This document shows, in pieces, positions 7,622 to 15,250 of a DNA stretch of 15,250 nt. Source of the DNA: Pseudomonadota bacterium (GTDB lineage: Bacteria > Pseudomonadota > Alphaproteobacteria > Caulobacterales > Caulobacteraceae); contig JAEZCL010000221.1 in NCBI GenBank assembly GCA_023433585.1, positions 1 through 15,250 on the forward strand. The letters run 5' to 3'. A model generated the notes under the pieces. It did not search any database and was not told the DNA's origin. It was given only the letters and a program-made list of their open reading frames with translations. A program made the position numbers and the translations under genes. The stretch's first letter is position 1, and each line of letters starts with the position of its first letter.

Positions 7622-8275
7622 TCACGACTGGGGTGATCGCGTCGCCCGGCGCAGGGTCAGGTTCATGCGCCCCCCGCTGGGCAGCAGGGCCGAGGAGCCG
7701 CCCAGCACCCGGTCGATCCCGTGCCGCGCCAGACGCGCCGGGCCCGACAGCATGCAGACGTCGCCCGAGGCCAGCCGGACCGCGCGGCTGGGGCCGCCCT
7801 GGGCCGGAGCGACACGGAACACCGCGGTGTCCCCCAGCGACACCGACAGCACGGGCGCCGTGAGGTCCGCCTCGTCCCGGTCCTGGTGCAGGCCCATGCG
7901 CGCGCCCGGGTCATAGAGGTTCACCAGGCAGGCGTCGGGCGGCGCGGGCCAGCCGGTCAGTTCGCCCCACAGGTCCAGCAGCGGTTGCGGGATCGCCGGC
8001 CATGGCCGGCCCGTGCCCGGATGCAGCGCCTGATAGCGATAGCCGCTCCGGTCCGAAACCCAGCCCAGCGGCCCCAGGTTGCTCATCCGCACCGAGAACG
8101 GCCGCCCGCCCGGCGTCATGGGCCGATAGGGCGGAGCGGCCTCCAGAAGGCCGAGCACCGCGTCCGCCAGCGCCCGTTGCTCGCTAGGCGTCAGCCGCCC
8201 CGGCCACAGGTGGAAGCCCTCCAGCCCGTCAGCGGGTGTAGCGGTAGTCGGTGATGCGGCAGACGTTGACGCCAA
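7622..8275 (-). CDS. alkB: AlkB-type 2-oxoglutarate/Fe(II) DNA repair dioxygenase
   Basis: Oxidative demethylase that removes N1-methyladenine and N3-methylcytosine lesions from DNA using Fe(II), O2 and 2-oxoglutarate. Counting from the TTG at 8275 it has 217 residues, almost the length of E. coli AlkB. Iron ligands His130 and Asp132 occur in LHQDRDE and His185 in ARHGID; 2-oxoglutarate-binding Arg203 and Arg209 occur in GRMNLTLRR. The substrate lid motif MTPGGRPFSVRMSNLGPLGW is also characteristic. The start is uncertain: homology begins near GLEGFHLW (about 8227), the only in-frame ATG (8320) would overlap the upstream gene by 92 bases, and the TTG overlaps it by 47 with no good ribosome site. 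Its stop overlaps a possible GTG start of the next gene. Confidence 0.92.
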   Translation of the reverse strand: MASTSAASPTTATPADGLEGFHLWPGRLTPSEQRALADAVLGLLEAAPPYRPMTPGGRPFSVRMSNLGPLGWVSDRSGYRYQALHPGTGRPWPAIPQPLLDLWGELTGWPAPPDACLVNLYDPGARMGLHQDRDEADLTAPVLSVSLGDTAVFRVAPAQGGPSRAVRLASGDVCMLSGPARLARHGIDRVLGGSSALLPSGGRMNLTLRRATRSPQS

Positions 8276-8600
8276 AACGCTGAAGAACCTGACCGTTGGA
8301 GAACTCGGCGCGGAAATCATAGATGCAGGACCGCGTCCCGTCGTCGATGTTGACCAGCCAGGACTGGCCGTTGCGCATGACGCGGCGGCCCAGGATGTCC
8401 TCTTCCCAGCTCGAGGTCGAGGCGCGCGAGGCGTAGAAGCGCGTCATGGTCCAGCCGGTCTGGTTGTGGATGCGGACCCGCCGGTCGACGCCGTCGCGCG
8501 ACTGAGCGGCGGCCGCGCCCAGGTCGAGGCCGGTCGCGGCGAGAAGAACGGCCGCTGCGGCGACGAGGGCGCGCCGGGCGATGGTGTTGCGGTTGTGCAT
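8229..8600 (-). CDS. Small secreted protein of unknown function
   Basis: A 123-residue protein with a clear export signal: basic start (MHNRNTIARR), hydrophobic Ala/Leu core (11-31) and a probable cut after Ala32 (AAAA-Q). The mature part, about 90 residues, contains VRIHNQTGWTMTRFYAS, SWEEDILG, an acidic NIDDGT turn and a C-terminal VNVCRITDY; Cys92 and Cys114 could form a disulfide. The pattern suggests a small periplasmic beta-sandwich. I recall similar uncharacterised proteins with the NQTGWTM and SWEED motifs in Alphaproteobacteria but cannot name a function. The ATG at 8600 has GGGGAGG six bases upstream, a strong ribosome site. Its end overlaps the AlkB reading frame. It is divergent from dnaK and is the first gene of the minus-strand run. 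Confidence 0.85.
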   Translation of the reverse strand: MHNRNTIARRALVAAAAVLLAATGLDLGAAAAQSRDGVDRRVRIHNQTGWTMTRFYASRASTSSWEEDILGRRVMRNGQSWLVNIDDGTRSCIYDFRAEFSNGQVLQRFGVNVCRITDYRYTR

Positions 8601-8674
8601 GGGAGACCTCCCCTGTGACCCGGCGCGGATCGGCCGGTCCGGACATGCTGGCCCGGCGCGCGGCGCGGCGCCTC

Positions 8675-8710
8675 TGACGGACGATGACGGAGCCTGACGG
8701 CGCCGTCAGG
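8675..8710. repeat. Phased TGACGG repeats and 18-bp palindrome
   Basis: TGACGG occurs at 8675-8680, 8685-8690 and 8695-8700, with starts exactly 10 bases apart, one helical turn. The third copy is part of the perfect 18-base palindrome CCTGACGGCGCCGTCAGG (8693-8710). The cluster lies 75-110 bases before the minus-strand secreted-protein gene and ends 25 bases before the dnaK -35 box. This arrangement is typical of regulator binding sites and could serve either promoter. The regulator is not identified. Confidence 0.5.
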
Positions 8711-8735
8711 CCGGGGATTCGGGGCCGTTGACGCC

Positions 8736-8763
8736 CTTGCGTCCCCCGGCGCGGCGCCCATAT
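8736..8763 (+). promoter_or_regulatory. Sigma-32 heat-shock promoter of dnaK
   Basis: CTTGCGT (8736-8742) and GCCCATAT (8756-8763) are separated by 13 bases. The sigma-32 consensus is CTTGAAA, a spacer of about 11-16, and CCCCATNT; the -10 box matches all but its first base and the -35 has the CTTG core. Transcription would start near 8770. TTGACGC at 8728-8734 is an exact housekeeping-type -35 (TTGACGS) but has no matching -10 at the right distance. No CIRCE operator is present. Caulobacter dnaK is known to be driven by sigma-32. Confidence 0.65.
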
Positions 8764-8935
8764 CCGTCCCGGATGCGCACAAGACCCTATTCCTTTGGGG
8801 GGATTGTTCGCTTATGGACGCCAACCGCCCGAAGCCCTCGGGCATGAGGCAGGCAAACCCTGGGGGCGGTCACGCGCGGCGCCGAAACATCGGGCCGCCG
8901 CATCGCCCGCCGAAACGGAGAGAAGATAAAGGCCC
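8764..8935 (+). promoter_or_regulatory. Long dnaK leader with hairpin
   Basis: About 165 bases would be transcribed ahead of dnaK. GCCCGA (8827-8832) and TCGGGC (8838-8843) form a 6-bp stem with a 5-base loop. A 41-codon open frame begins at ATG 8814 and its stop overlaps the dnaK ATG. AAGG at 8929-8932 is the likely ribosome site. No typical four-U or ROSE-type RNA thermometer pairing with that site was seen by eye. The rest of the 8601-8935 gap holds only GC-rich sequence besides the phased repeats and promoter. Confidence 0.35.
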
Positions 8936-10852
<1,917 letters not shown>

Positions 10853-10870
10853 TCGGCGGTCTGACCGACC

Positions 10871-10913
10871 AAAGCCCCGCTGGCTTCCCCATAGAGACGA
10901 GCGGGGCTTTTTT
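10871..10913 (+). terminator. Strong intrinsic terminator after dnaK
   Basis: AAAGCCCCGCT (10871-10881) and AGCGGGGCTTT (10900-10910) form a perfect 11-bp stem around an 18-base loop, ending in a run of six T (10908-10913). It starts 18 bases after the dnaK stop. Because dnaJ follows 132 bases later on the same strand, it probably lowers dnaJ-dapB expression relative to dnaK by partial termination, or dnaJ has its own promoter. Confidence 0.88.
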
Positions 10914-11045
10914 CCGAACCCGGATGGCGATACCCCTGAACCGCATGCGGACATTGCATCCGCCGGGGCGCACACCATCTGACACATGACGACGGCGCCG
11001 GGCTCCCGGCCCGGTGGGGCGAAACAAGGAATCGGGTACGCCGAA

Positions 11046-12248
11046 ATGGCGCGTGACTACTACGAAATCCTGGGCGTCGAACGGACCGTCGACGCGGCGG
11101 GCCTCAAGGCGGCCTATCGCAAGCTGGCCATGCAGCATCATCCCGACCGCAACGGCGGTTGCGAGGATTCGGCGGCCAAGTTCAAGGAAATCTCCGAAGC
11201 CTACGGCGTCCTGTCGGACGACCAGAAGCGCGCGGCCTACGACCGCTTCGGCCCCGCCGGGGGGGGCGGCGGCGCGGGCGGCGCCGGGCCGTTCGGACGC
11301 GGCGGCGCGGGCTTCCACGACATCAACGACATCTTCTCGGAAGTCTTCGGCGAGGCGTTCGGCGACGTGTTCGGCGGGCGCGGGCGCGGACCCCAGGGCG
11401 GTCCCCGGCGCGGTTCGGACCTGCGCCACGACCTGGAGATCACCCTGGAGCAGGCTTACCGGGGGGTGGACGTGGAGGTCACCGTGCCCACCACCGCCGC
11501 CTGCGAAACCTGCAACGGCTCGGGCGCCAAGGCGGGCACTTCGCCCGTCGCCTGCGCCACCTGCGGCGGGGCCGGCCGCATCCGCCAGGCCAACGGCTTT
11601 TTCGCGGTGGAGCGCACCTGCCCCCACTGCGGCGGCCAGGGCAAGGTGGTCAAGGAACGCTGCGGCGCCTGCCACGGCCACGGCCAGGTGCGCAAGAACC
11701 GCACCCTTTCGCTCAAGATTCCGGCGGGCGTGGACGACGGCTCGCGCATCCGCCTGGCGGGCGAGGGCGACGCGGGCCTGAACGGCGGGCCGCGCGGCGA
11801 CCTCTATGTCTTCCTGTCGGTCAAGCCTCACGAACTGTTCGAGCGGGACAATCTGGACCTGCTGGTCAGCGTGCCCGTGCCCATGACCGTGGCGGCGCTC
11901 GGCGGCGAGATCGAGGCGCCGTGCCTGGTGTCCGAGGCCTGCGACGGCCAGTGCCGCGCCTCGGTCAAGGTTCCCGAAGGCGCCGAGACCGGCAAGACCG
12001 TGCGCATCAAGGGCAAGGGGATGCCCCGCCTGGACGGGCGCGGACGCGGCGACCTGGTGGTGGAGCTGTTCGTGGAGACGCCCCAGAACCTGACTCCGCG
12101 TCAGAAGGAACTCCTGCATGAGCTGGCCGAATGCAGCGGCGACGCCCAGAACCCGCGCAACTCTGGATTCGCCTCCAAGGCCAAACGGTTCTGGAGCGAG
12201 ATCACCGGCGGCGAAGACGATTCCTCCAAGAAGGAAAGCGCGGCTTGA
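11046..12248 (+). CDS. dnaJ: Chaperone protein DnaJ (Hsp40)
   Basis: Co-chaperone that delivers substrates to DnaK and stimulates its ATPase. Counted from the ATG at 11046 it has 400 residues. The J-domain (3-68) carries His-Pro-Asp at 32-34 in QHHPDRN. A Gly/Phe-rich region (69-122) follows, with FGPAGG, GPFGRGG and repeated DIF/EVF turns. Four zinc-binding CxxCxGxG motifs start at Cys153, Cys170, Cys192 and Cys206, all complete. Two C-terminal beta-domains follow with IPAGVDDGSRIRLAGEGDAG and FVETPQNLTPRQKELL. The frame is open upstream to an ATG at 10986, but MARDYYEILGV is the standard family start; the only AAGGA lies 15 bases before 11046, which is far. The stop overlaps the TTG start of dapB. 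Confidence 0.96.
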   Translation: MARDYYEILGVERTVDAAGLKAAYRKLAMQHHPDRNGGCEDSAAKFKEISEAYGVLSDDQKRAAYDRFGPAGGGGGAGGAGPFGRGGAGFHDINDIFSEVFGEAFGDVFGGRGRGPQGGPRRGSDLRHDLEITLEQAYRGVDVEVTVPTTAACETCNGSGAKAGTSPVACATCGGAGRIRQANGFFAVERTCPHCGGQGKVVKERCGACHGHGQVRKNRTLSLKIPAGVDDGSRIRLAGEGDAGLNGGPRGDLYVFLSVKPHELFERDNLDLLVSVPVPMTVAALGGEIEAPCLVSEACDGQCRASVKVPEGAETGKTVRIKGKGMPRLDGRGRGDLVVELFVETPQNLTPRQKELLHELAECSGDAQNPRNSGFASKAKRFWSEITGGEDDSSKKESAA

Positions 12249-12994
12249 GCAGCGTGATCCACGTGGGCGTCTCCGGCGCCCGGGGGCGGATGGGCCGGTC
12301 TGTCGGACAGGTGCTGGACGCGCGTGAGGATCTGGTGGTAGCCGCCCGATTCGACCGGGGCGAGACGCCGGACCTCAGCCTGTGCGACGTGGTCATCGAC
12401 TTCTCCACCCCCGACGCCTCTGTGAAGCTGGCCCGGCGCGCAGCCGAGCGGGGCGGCCCGGCCCTGGTCATCGGCTCCACCGGGCTGACAGACGACCAAG
12501 AAGCCGAGATCACAGCGGCCGCCGAAAAGGTCGCCATCGTGCGCAGCGGCAATTTCTCGCTGGGCGTCAATATCCTGGTGGGACTGGTGGAGCGCGCCGC
12601 CGCGCGGCTGGACGCCGCAGACTGGGACATCGAGGTGCTGGAAAGCCATCACCGGAACAAGGTCGACGCCCCCTCCGGCACCGCCCTGATGCTGGGCGAG
12701 GCCGCCGCCGACGGCCGTCACGCCGCGCTTTCGGACCTGCGCGTCCCGGCCCGCGATGGTCTGACCGGCGAACGCAGACCCGGCTCCATCGGCTTTTCCG
12801 CCCTGCGCGCGGGCGGCATCATCGGCGAGCATACGGTCATGTTCGCCTCGGATGACGAGGTTCTGACCCTCAGCCACTCGGCCATCGACCGGTCCCTGTT
12901 CGCCAAGGGCGCCGTCGCCGCCGCCGTCTGGATCAAGTCCCGCCCCCCCGGCCTCTACGGCATGCAGGACGTCCTGGGCTTCCGCCAGGCGTGA
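12245..12994 (+). CDS. dapB: 4-hydroxy-tetrahydrodipicolinate reductase
   Basis: NAD(P)H-dependent reductase in the diaminopimelate branch, making tetrahydrodipicolinate for lysine and peptidoglycan. The 249 residues show the nucleotide-binding loop VGVSGARGRMGRSV (7-20), DFSTPDAS, GSTGLTD, the SGNFSLGVN stretch, and the family signature ESHHRNKVDAPSGTA (133-147) with the catalytic His pair 135/136 and Lys139. The C-terminus follows the usual GEHTVMF and HSAIDRSLFA blocks. I chose TTG at 12245: it overlaps the dnaJ stop as TTGA and has AAGGA nine bases upstream; GTG at 12254 is an alternative three codons later. Probably co-transcribed with dnaJ. A palindromic repeat element starts 7 bases after its stop and may end the transcript. 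Confidence 0.95.
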   Translation: MSSVIHVGVSGARGRMGRSVGQVLDAREDLVVAARFDRGETPDLSLCDVVIDFSTPDASVKLARRAAERGGPALVIGSTGLTDDQEAEITAAAEKVAIVRSGNFSLGVNILVGLVERAAARLDAADWDIEVLESHHRNKVDAPSGTALMLGEAAADGRHAALSDLRVPARDGLTGERRPGSIGFSALRAGGIIGEHTVMFASDDEVLTLSHSAIDRSLFAKGAVAAAVWIKSRPPGLYGMQDVLGFRQA

Positions 12995-13000
12995 GTTGTC

Positions 13001-13200
13001 ACCCTCTCCCTCCCCTTCATGGGGAGGGGGGCCGGCGCGAAGCGACGGCCGGGTGGGGAGGGCTCGGCGACGAGGGCTTTCTTAGAGCGCTACCGCTCGC
13101 GTCGCGGACGCTCGCTGCTTGAGCGCGCTGTCTCGCCTTGCCCTCCCCACCCGCTTCGCCTGCGGCTCAGCCCCCTCCCCATGAAGGGGAGGGAGAAGGT
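13001..13200. repeat. Palindromic intergenic element, two inverted 61-63 base copies
   Basis: The left copy (13001-13063) and right copy (13140-13200) are inverted relative to each other. Their outer 30 bases match at 29 positions and their inner 13 bases (GGGTGGGGAGGGC) are identical; the 18-20 bases between are diverged. Each copy holds its own hairpin, CCCTCCCC/GGGGAGGG with a 5-base loop. A 76-base GC-rich centre (13064-13139) separates them. Near-identical 9-mers GTTGTCACC (12995-13003) and GTTATCACC (13203-13211) flank it. This looks like a dispersed REP-like or mobile palindromic element; it may also act as a terminator for dapB. Confidence 0.75.
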
Positions 13201-13222
13201 TCGTTATCACCGATAATCTTTT

Positions 13223-13231
13223 TGCAGTGCA
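13223..13231. promoter_or_regulatory. Candidate PhaR-type operator upstream of phaZ
   Basis: TGCAGTGCA is symmetrical about its central base and is preceded by five T (13219-13223). It is 57 bases before the phaZ ATG. PhaR-type regulators of polyhydroxyalkanoate genes in Alphaproteobacteria bind TGC/GCA-rich symmetrical sites, so the position and form are suggestive. A second small inverted repeat, CCGTCA-5-TGACGG (13254-13270), lies between it and the gene. No clear -35/-10 pair was recognised. Confidence 0.4.
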
Positions 13232-13288
13232 GCGCGTTTCATGCTCCGCTCGACCGTCAGGCCGTGACGGCCGCCATGAACAGGGTCC

Positions 13289-14575
13289 ATGCTCTACACC
13301 CTTCACGAACTCGCCTATCAGTCCGCCGCCCCCATGCGCCTGGGGGCGCAGATGATGCGGGAATTCTGGTCCTCGCCCTTCAATCCGGCCGCCCAGACGG
13401 CCATCGGGCGCACGGCCTACGCCTCGGCCGAACTGTTCGAGAGCCTGACGCGACGTTACGGCAAGCCGGACTGGGGCCTGGAGGTGGTCAATGTGGACGG
13501 CCATCCGGTGCGCACGGTGCAGGAGGTGGTGTGGTCCTCGCCCTGGTGCCGCCTGATCCGCTTCACCCGCAACGAAAGCGACCTGAAGCGCGCCGGAAAG
13601 CCGGTCAAGGCGCCCACAGTGATGATCGTGGCGCCCCTGTCGGGCCACTACGCCACCCTGCTGCGCGGCACGGTGGAGACCTTCCTTCAGGACTACGACG
13701 TCCATGTCGCGGACTGGGCCAACGCGCGCCAGGTCCCGATGCTGGAGGGCCGCTTCGACTTCTTCGACTACATCGACCACATCCGCGCCATGCTGGGCGC
13801 AATCGGCCCGCGCGCCCATGTGGTGGCCGTGTGCCAGCCCGGCCCGCCGGTGCTGGCCGCCGCCGCCCTGATGGCCGAGGACGAGGATCCGGCCCGTCCG
13901 GCCAGCATGATCCACATGGGCTCGCCCATCGACGCGCGCCTGTCGCCCACGGTCACCAACCAACTGGCCGAGGACAAGCCCTTCGCCTGGTTCCGCTCCA
14001 ACATGATCCACACCGTGCCCCTGCCCTATCCGGGCGCGGGGCGGCGGGTCTATCCGGGCTTCGTGCAGCTCTATTCCTTCATGTCCATGAACGAGGAACG
14101 GCACATGGACGCCCATCGCCGCTATTTCGACCATCTGGTCGCGGGCGACGGCGACAGCATCCAGAAGCACCAGGCGTTCTACGACGAATATCTGTCGGTG
14201 CTGGACCTGACCGAGGAGTTCTATCTCCAGACCATCGACATCGTGTTCCAGAACCATCTCTTGCCGCGCGGCCTGTTGCGCCACCGGGACCGACCGGTCA
14301 GGCTGGAGGCCGTCACCGACATCGGCCTGATGACGGTGGAGGGCGAGAACGACGACATCTCCGGCGTCGGCCAGACCCAGGCGGCCCACACCCTGTGCCC
14401 CAACATTCCCGACGATCAGCGCCTGCTTTACGTCCAGCCGGAGGTGGGGCACTACGGGGTCTTCAACGGCAGGCGTTTCCGGGACGAGATCTACACCCGC
14501 GCCCGCGACTTCATCGCCGATAACGAGGCCCGCGTTGTTCGCAAAACCGCGCCCAAGGCACGGCGAAAAGCTTGA
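13289..14575 (+). CDS. phaZ: Intracellular polyhydroxyalkanoate depolymerase
   Basis: Hydrolyses stored polyhydroxybutyrate granules to release hydroxybutyrate units. The 428 residues fit the intracellular PhaZ family; there is no signal peptide. The lipase-box-like motif has Cys182 in VAVCQPGPP instead of Ser, as in Ralstonia PhaZ1, whose triad is Cys183, Asp355 and His388. Here Asp355 (in EGENDDIS) and His388 (in VGHYGVFNG) fall at the same positions. Other family stretches include MIVAPLSGHYATLLRGTV, DVHVADWANARQVP and MGSPIDARLSPT. The ATG at 13289 has AGGG a few bases upstream; an ATG at 13276 is out of frame. A symmetrical TGCAGTGCA site lies upstream. Its last 41 bases overlap the next gene if that starts at TTG 14535. 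Confidence 0.95.
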   Translation: MLYTLHELAYQSAAPMRLGAQMMREFWSSPFNPAAQTAIGRTAYASAELFESLTRRYGKPDWGLEVVNVDGHPVRTVQEVVWSSPWCRLIRFTRNESDLKRAGKPVKAPTVMIVAPLSGHYATLLRGTVETFLQDYDVHVADWANARQVPMLEGRFDFFDYIDHIRAMLGAIGPRAHVVAVCQPGPPVLAAAALMAEDEDPARPASMIHMGSPIDARLSPTVTNQLAEDKPFAWFRSNMIHTVPLPYPGAGRRVYPGFVQLYSFMSMNEERHMDAHRRYFDHLVAGDGDSIQKHQAFYDEYLSVLDLTEEFYLQTIDIVFQNHLLPRGLLRHRDRPVRLEAVTDIGLMTVEGENDDISGVGQTQAAHTLCPNIPDDQRLLYVQPEVGHYGVFNGRRFRDEIYTRARDFIADNEARVVRKTAPKARRKA

Positions 14576-15250
14576 AGTCGAGGGCCTGCCGCTTCGCCTG
14601 TCGGTGAACCGGCGGGCGCGGCGGGTCTCGGTCCGCATCGACGCCCGGGCGGGCGAGGCGGTGGTCACCGCCCCCAGCGAGCGCGCCATCCCCCAGGCCA
14701 TCGACTTCGCCCTCAGCCGCCGGGCCTGGATCGCCGAGCATCTGGCGAAACGCCCCGACGGCGCCCCCTTCGCGCCCGGCGGAGAGATCCTGTTCCAGGG
14801 CCGCTCCGTCCGCCTGATCGCGTCAGGAAACGCCGCCGCCGCGCGCCTGGCGCCCGACCACCCGGACGGCCCGGCCATCGTTTCGGGCGGGGAGGGAGAC
14901 GCCTTCCACCGCCGGGTCGAACGCCTGCTGCGCGCCGAGGCGAAGAAGGCCCTGGTCGCCCGCACCGACATCCACCTGCGAAACCTCGGTCTGAAGCCCG
15001 TGCGGGTCAGCATCGGCGATCCGGCCTCGCGCTGGGGCTCATGCAGCCCGCACAATCGCTCGATCCGCTATTCCTGGCGCGTCATCATGGCCCCGCCCGA
15101 GGTGCTGGATTATCTGGCCGCCCACGAGGTGGCGCACCTGGTCCACGCCGACCACAGCCCGGCCTACTGGTCGGTGGTGCATTCCCTGGTGGGCGACCAC
15201 CGCCCGTTCCGCAAATGGCTGCGCGACCACGGCCCCGCCCTGCACGCGGC
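14535..15250 (+). CDS. YgjP/DUF45-family zinc metallopeptidase, 3' end cut by window edge
   Basis: A predicted metal-dependent hydrolase of the YgjP (DUF45, SprT-like) group; its cellular substrate is not established. About 238 codons are visible and the frame is open to the window end, so only a few residues are probably missing. It has the usual N-terminal beta-rich part (VNRRARRVSVRID), the family motif SRWGSCS, and the zinc site His197-Glu-Val-Ala-His201 followed by His207 in ADHSPAYW. The frame has no ATG near its beginning. I chose TTG at 14535 because GAGG lies six bases upstream; this overlaps the phaZ end by 41 bases in another frame. GTG at codon 25 is possible but would cut into the domain. 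Probably co-transcribed with phaZ. Confidence 0.88.
   Translation, partial: MFAKPRPRHGEKLEVEGLPLRLSVNRRARRVSVRIDARAGEAVVTAPSERAIPQAIDFALSRRAWIAEHLAKRPDGAPFAPGGEILFQGRSVRLIASGNAAAARLAPDHPDGPAIVSGGEGDAFHRRVERLLRAEAKKALVARTDIHLRNLGLKPVRVSIGDPASRWGSCSPHNRSIRYSWRVIMAPPEVLDYLAAHEVAHLVHADHSPAYWSVVHSLVGDHRPFRKWLRDHGPALHA

Noticed and set aside
10986..11045. 20-residue N-terminal extension of DnaJ from ATG 10986
   Set aside because: DnaJ proteins start at the MARDYYEILGV position; the extension has no domain character and no ribosome site precedes 10986.
13019..13216. 65-codon plus-strand frame inside the palindromic element
   Set aside because: Made entirely of the inverted repeats and their centre; Arg/Gly/Pro composition with no sign of coding selection.
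13082..15055. 657-codon minus-strand frame opposite phaZ and the metallopeptidase
   Set aside because: Covers two genes with intact catalytic motifs on the other strand and crosses the palindromic element; low-complexity composition and no family resemblance.

Overview
The window is about two-thirds G+C, gene-dense, and made of chromosomal housekeeping and accessory genes from an alphaproteobacterium. The arrangement of RNase PH (rph) divergent from hrcA-grpE, a separate dnaK-dnaJ-dapB block, an intracellular polyhydroxyalkanoate depolymerase, and promoter elements of Caulobacter type point to the Caulobacterales, perhaps a Brevundimonas-like organism. That placement is inference from gene content and protein style. 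I see no tRNA or rRNA gene, CRISPR array, prophage or transposase.

Layout: 1-536 (-) is the start of pyrF, cut by the window edge. 637-1335 (+) is a MarC-family membrane protein. 1340-2472 (-) is rph followed by an overlapping HIT-family gene. 2628-4336 (+) is hrcA-grpE, overlapping by 4 bases and divergent from rph. 4354-8600 (-) is a same-strand run, in transcription order: a small secreted protein of unknown function, an AlkB-type DNA repair dioxygenase, a dienelactone-hydrolase-family protein, and a lipoprotein subtilisin with a beta-rich, autotransporter-like C-terminus. 8601-8935 is a 335-base divergent control region with three TGACGG repeats spaced exactly 10 bases apart, a perfect 18-base palindrome, a good heat-shock (sigma-32) promoter and a long dnaK leader. 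8936-12994 (+) is dnaK, a strong intrinsic terminator, dnaJ and dapB. 12995-13288 holds a roughly 200-base palindromic element made of two inverted copies of a 61-63 base repeat, then a TGCAGTGCA motif resembling sites bound by PhaR-type polyhydroxyalkanoate regulators. 13289-14575 (+) is phaZ, and 14535-15250 (+) is a YgjP/DUF45 zinc metallopeptidase running off the edge.

How it works together: GrpE, DnaK and DnaJ form the complete Hsp70 chaperone cycle. HrcA is the CIRCE-binding heat-shock repressor encoded with GrpE. The dnaK promoter looks sigma-32 dependent and I found no CIRCE operator anywhere in the window, so HrcA probably acts on targets elsewhere (classically groESL). Pyrimidine synthesis (pyrF), lysine/peptidoglycan precursor synthesis (dapB), RNA 3'-end processing (rph), alkylation repair (AlkB) and carbon-store mobilisation (phaZ) are independent functions sharing the neighbourhood.

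Most genes are conventional. I did not find a clearly new system. The least explained parts are the NalP-like lipoprotein protease with its 20-proline tract, the phased repeats and palindrome upstream of dnaK, the inverted-repeat element between dapB and phaZ, and the small secreted protein at 8229-8600.
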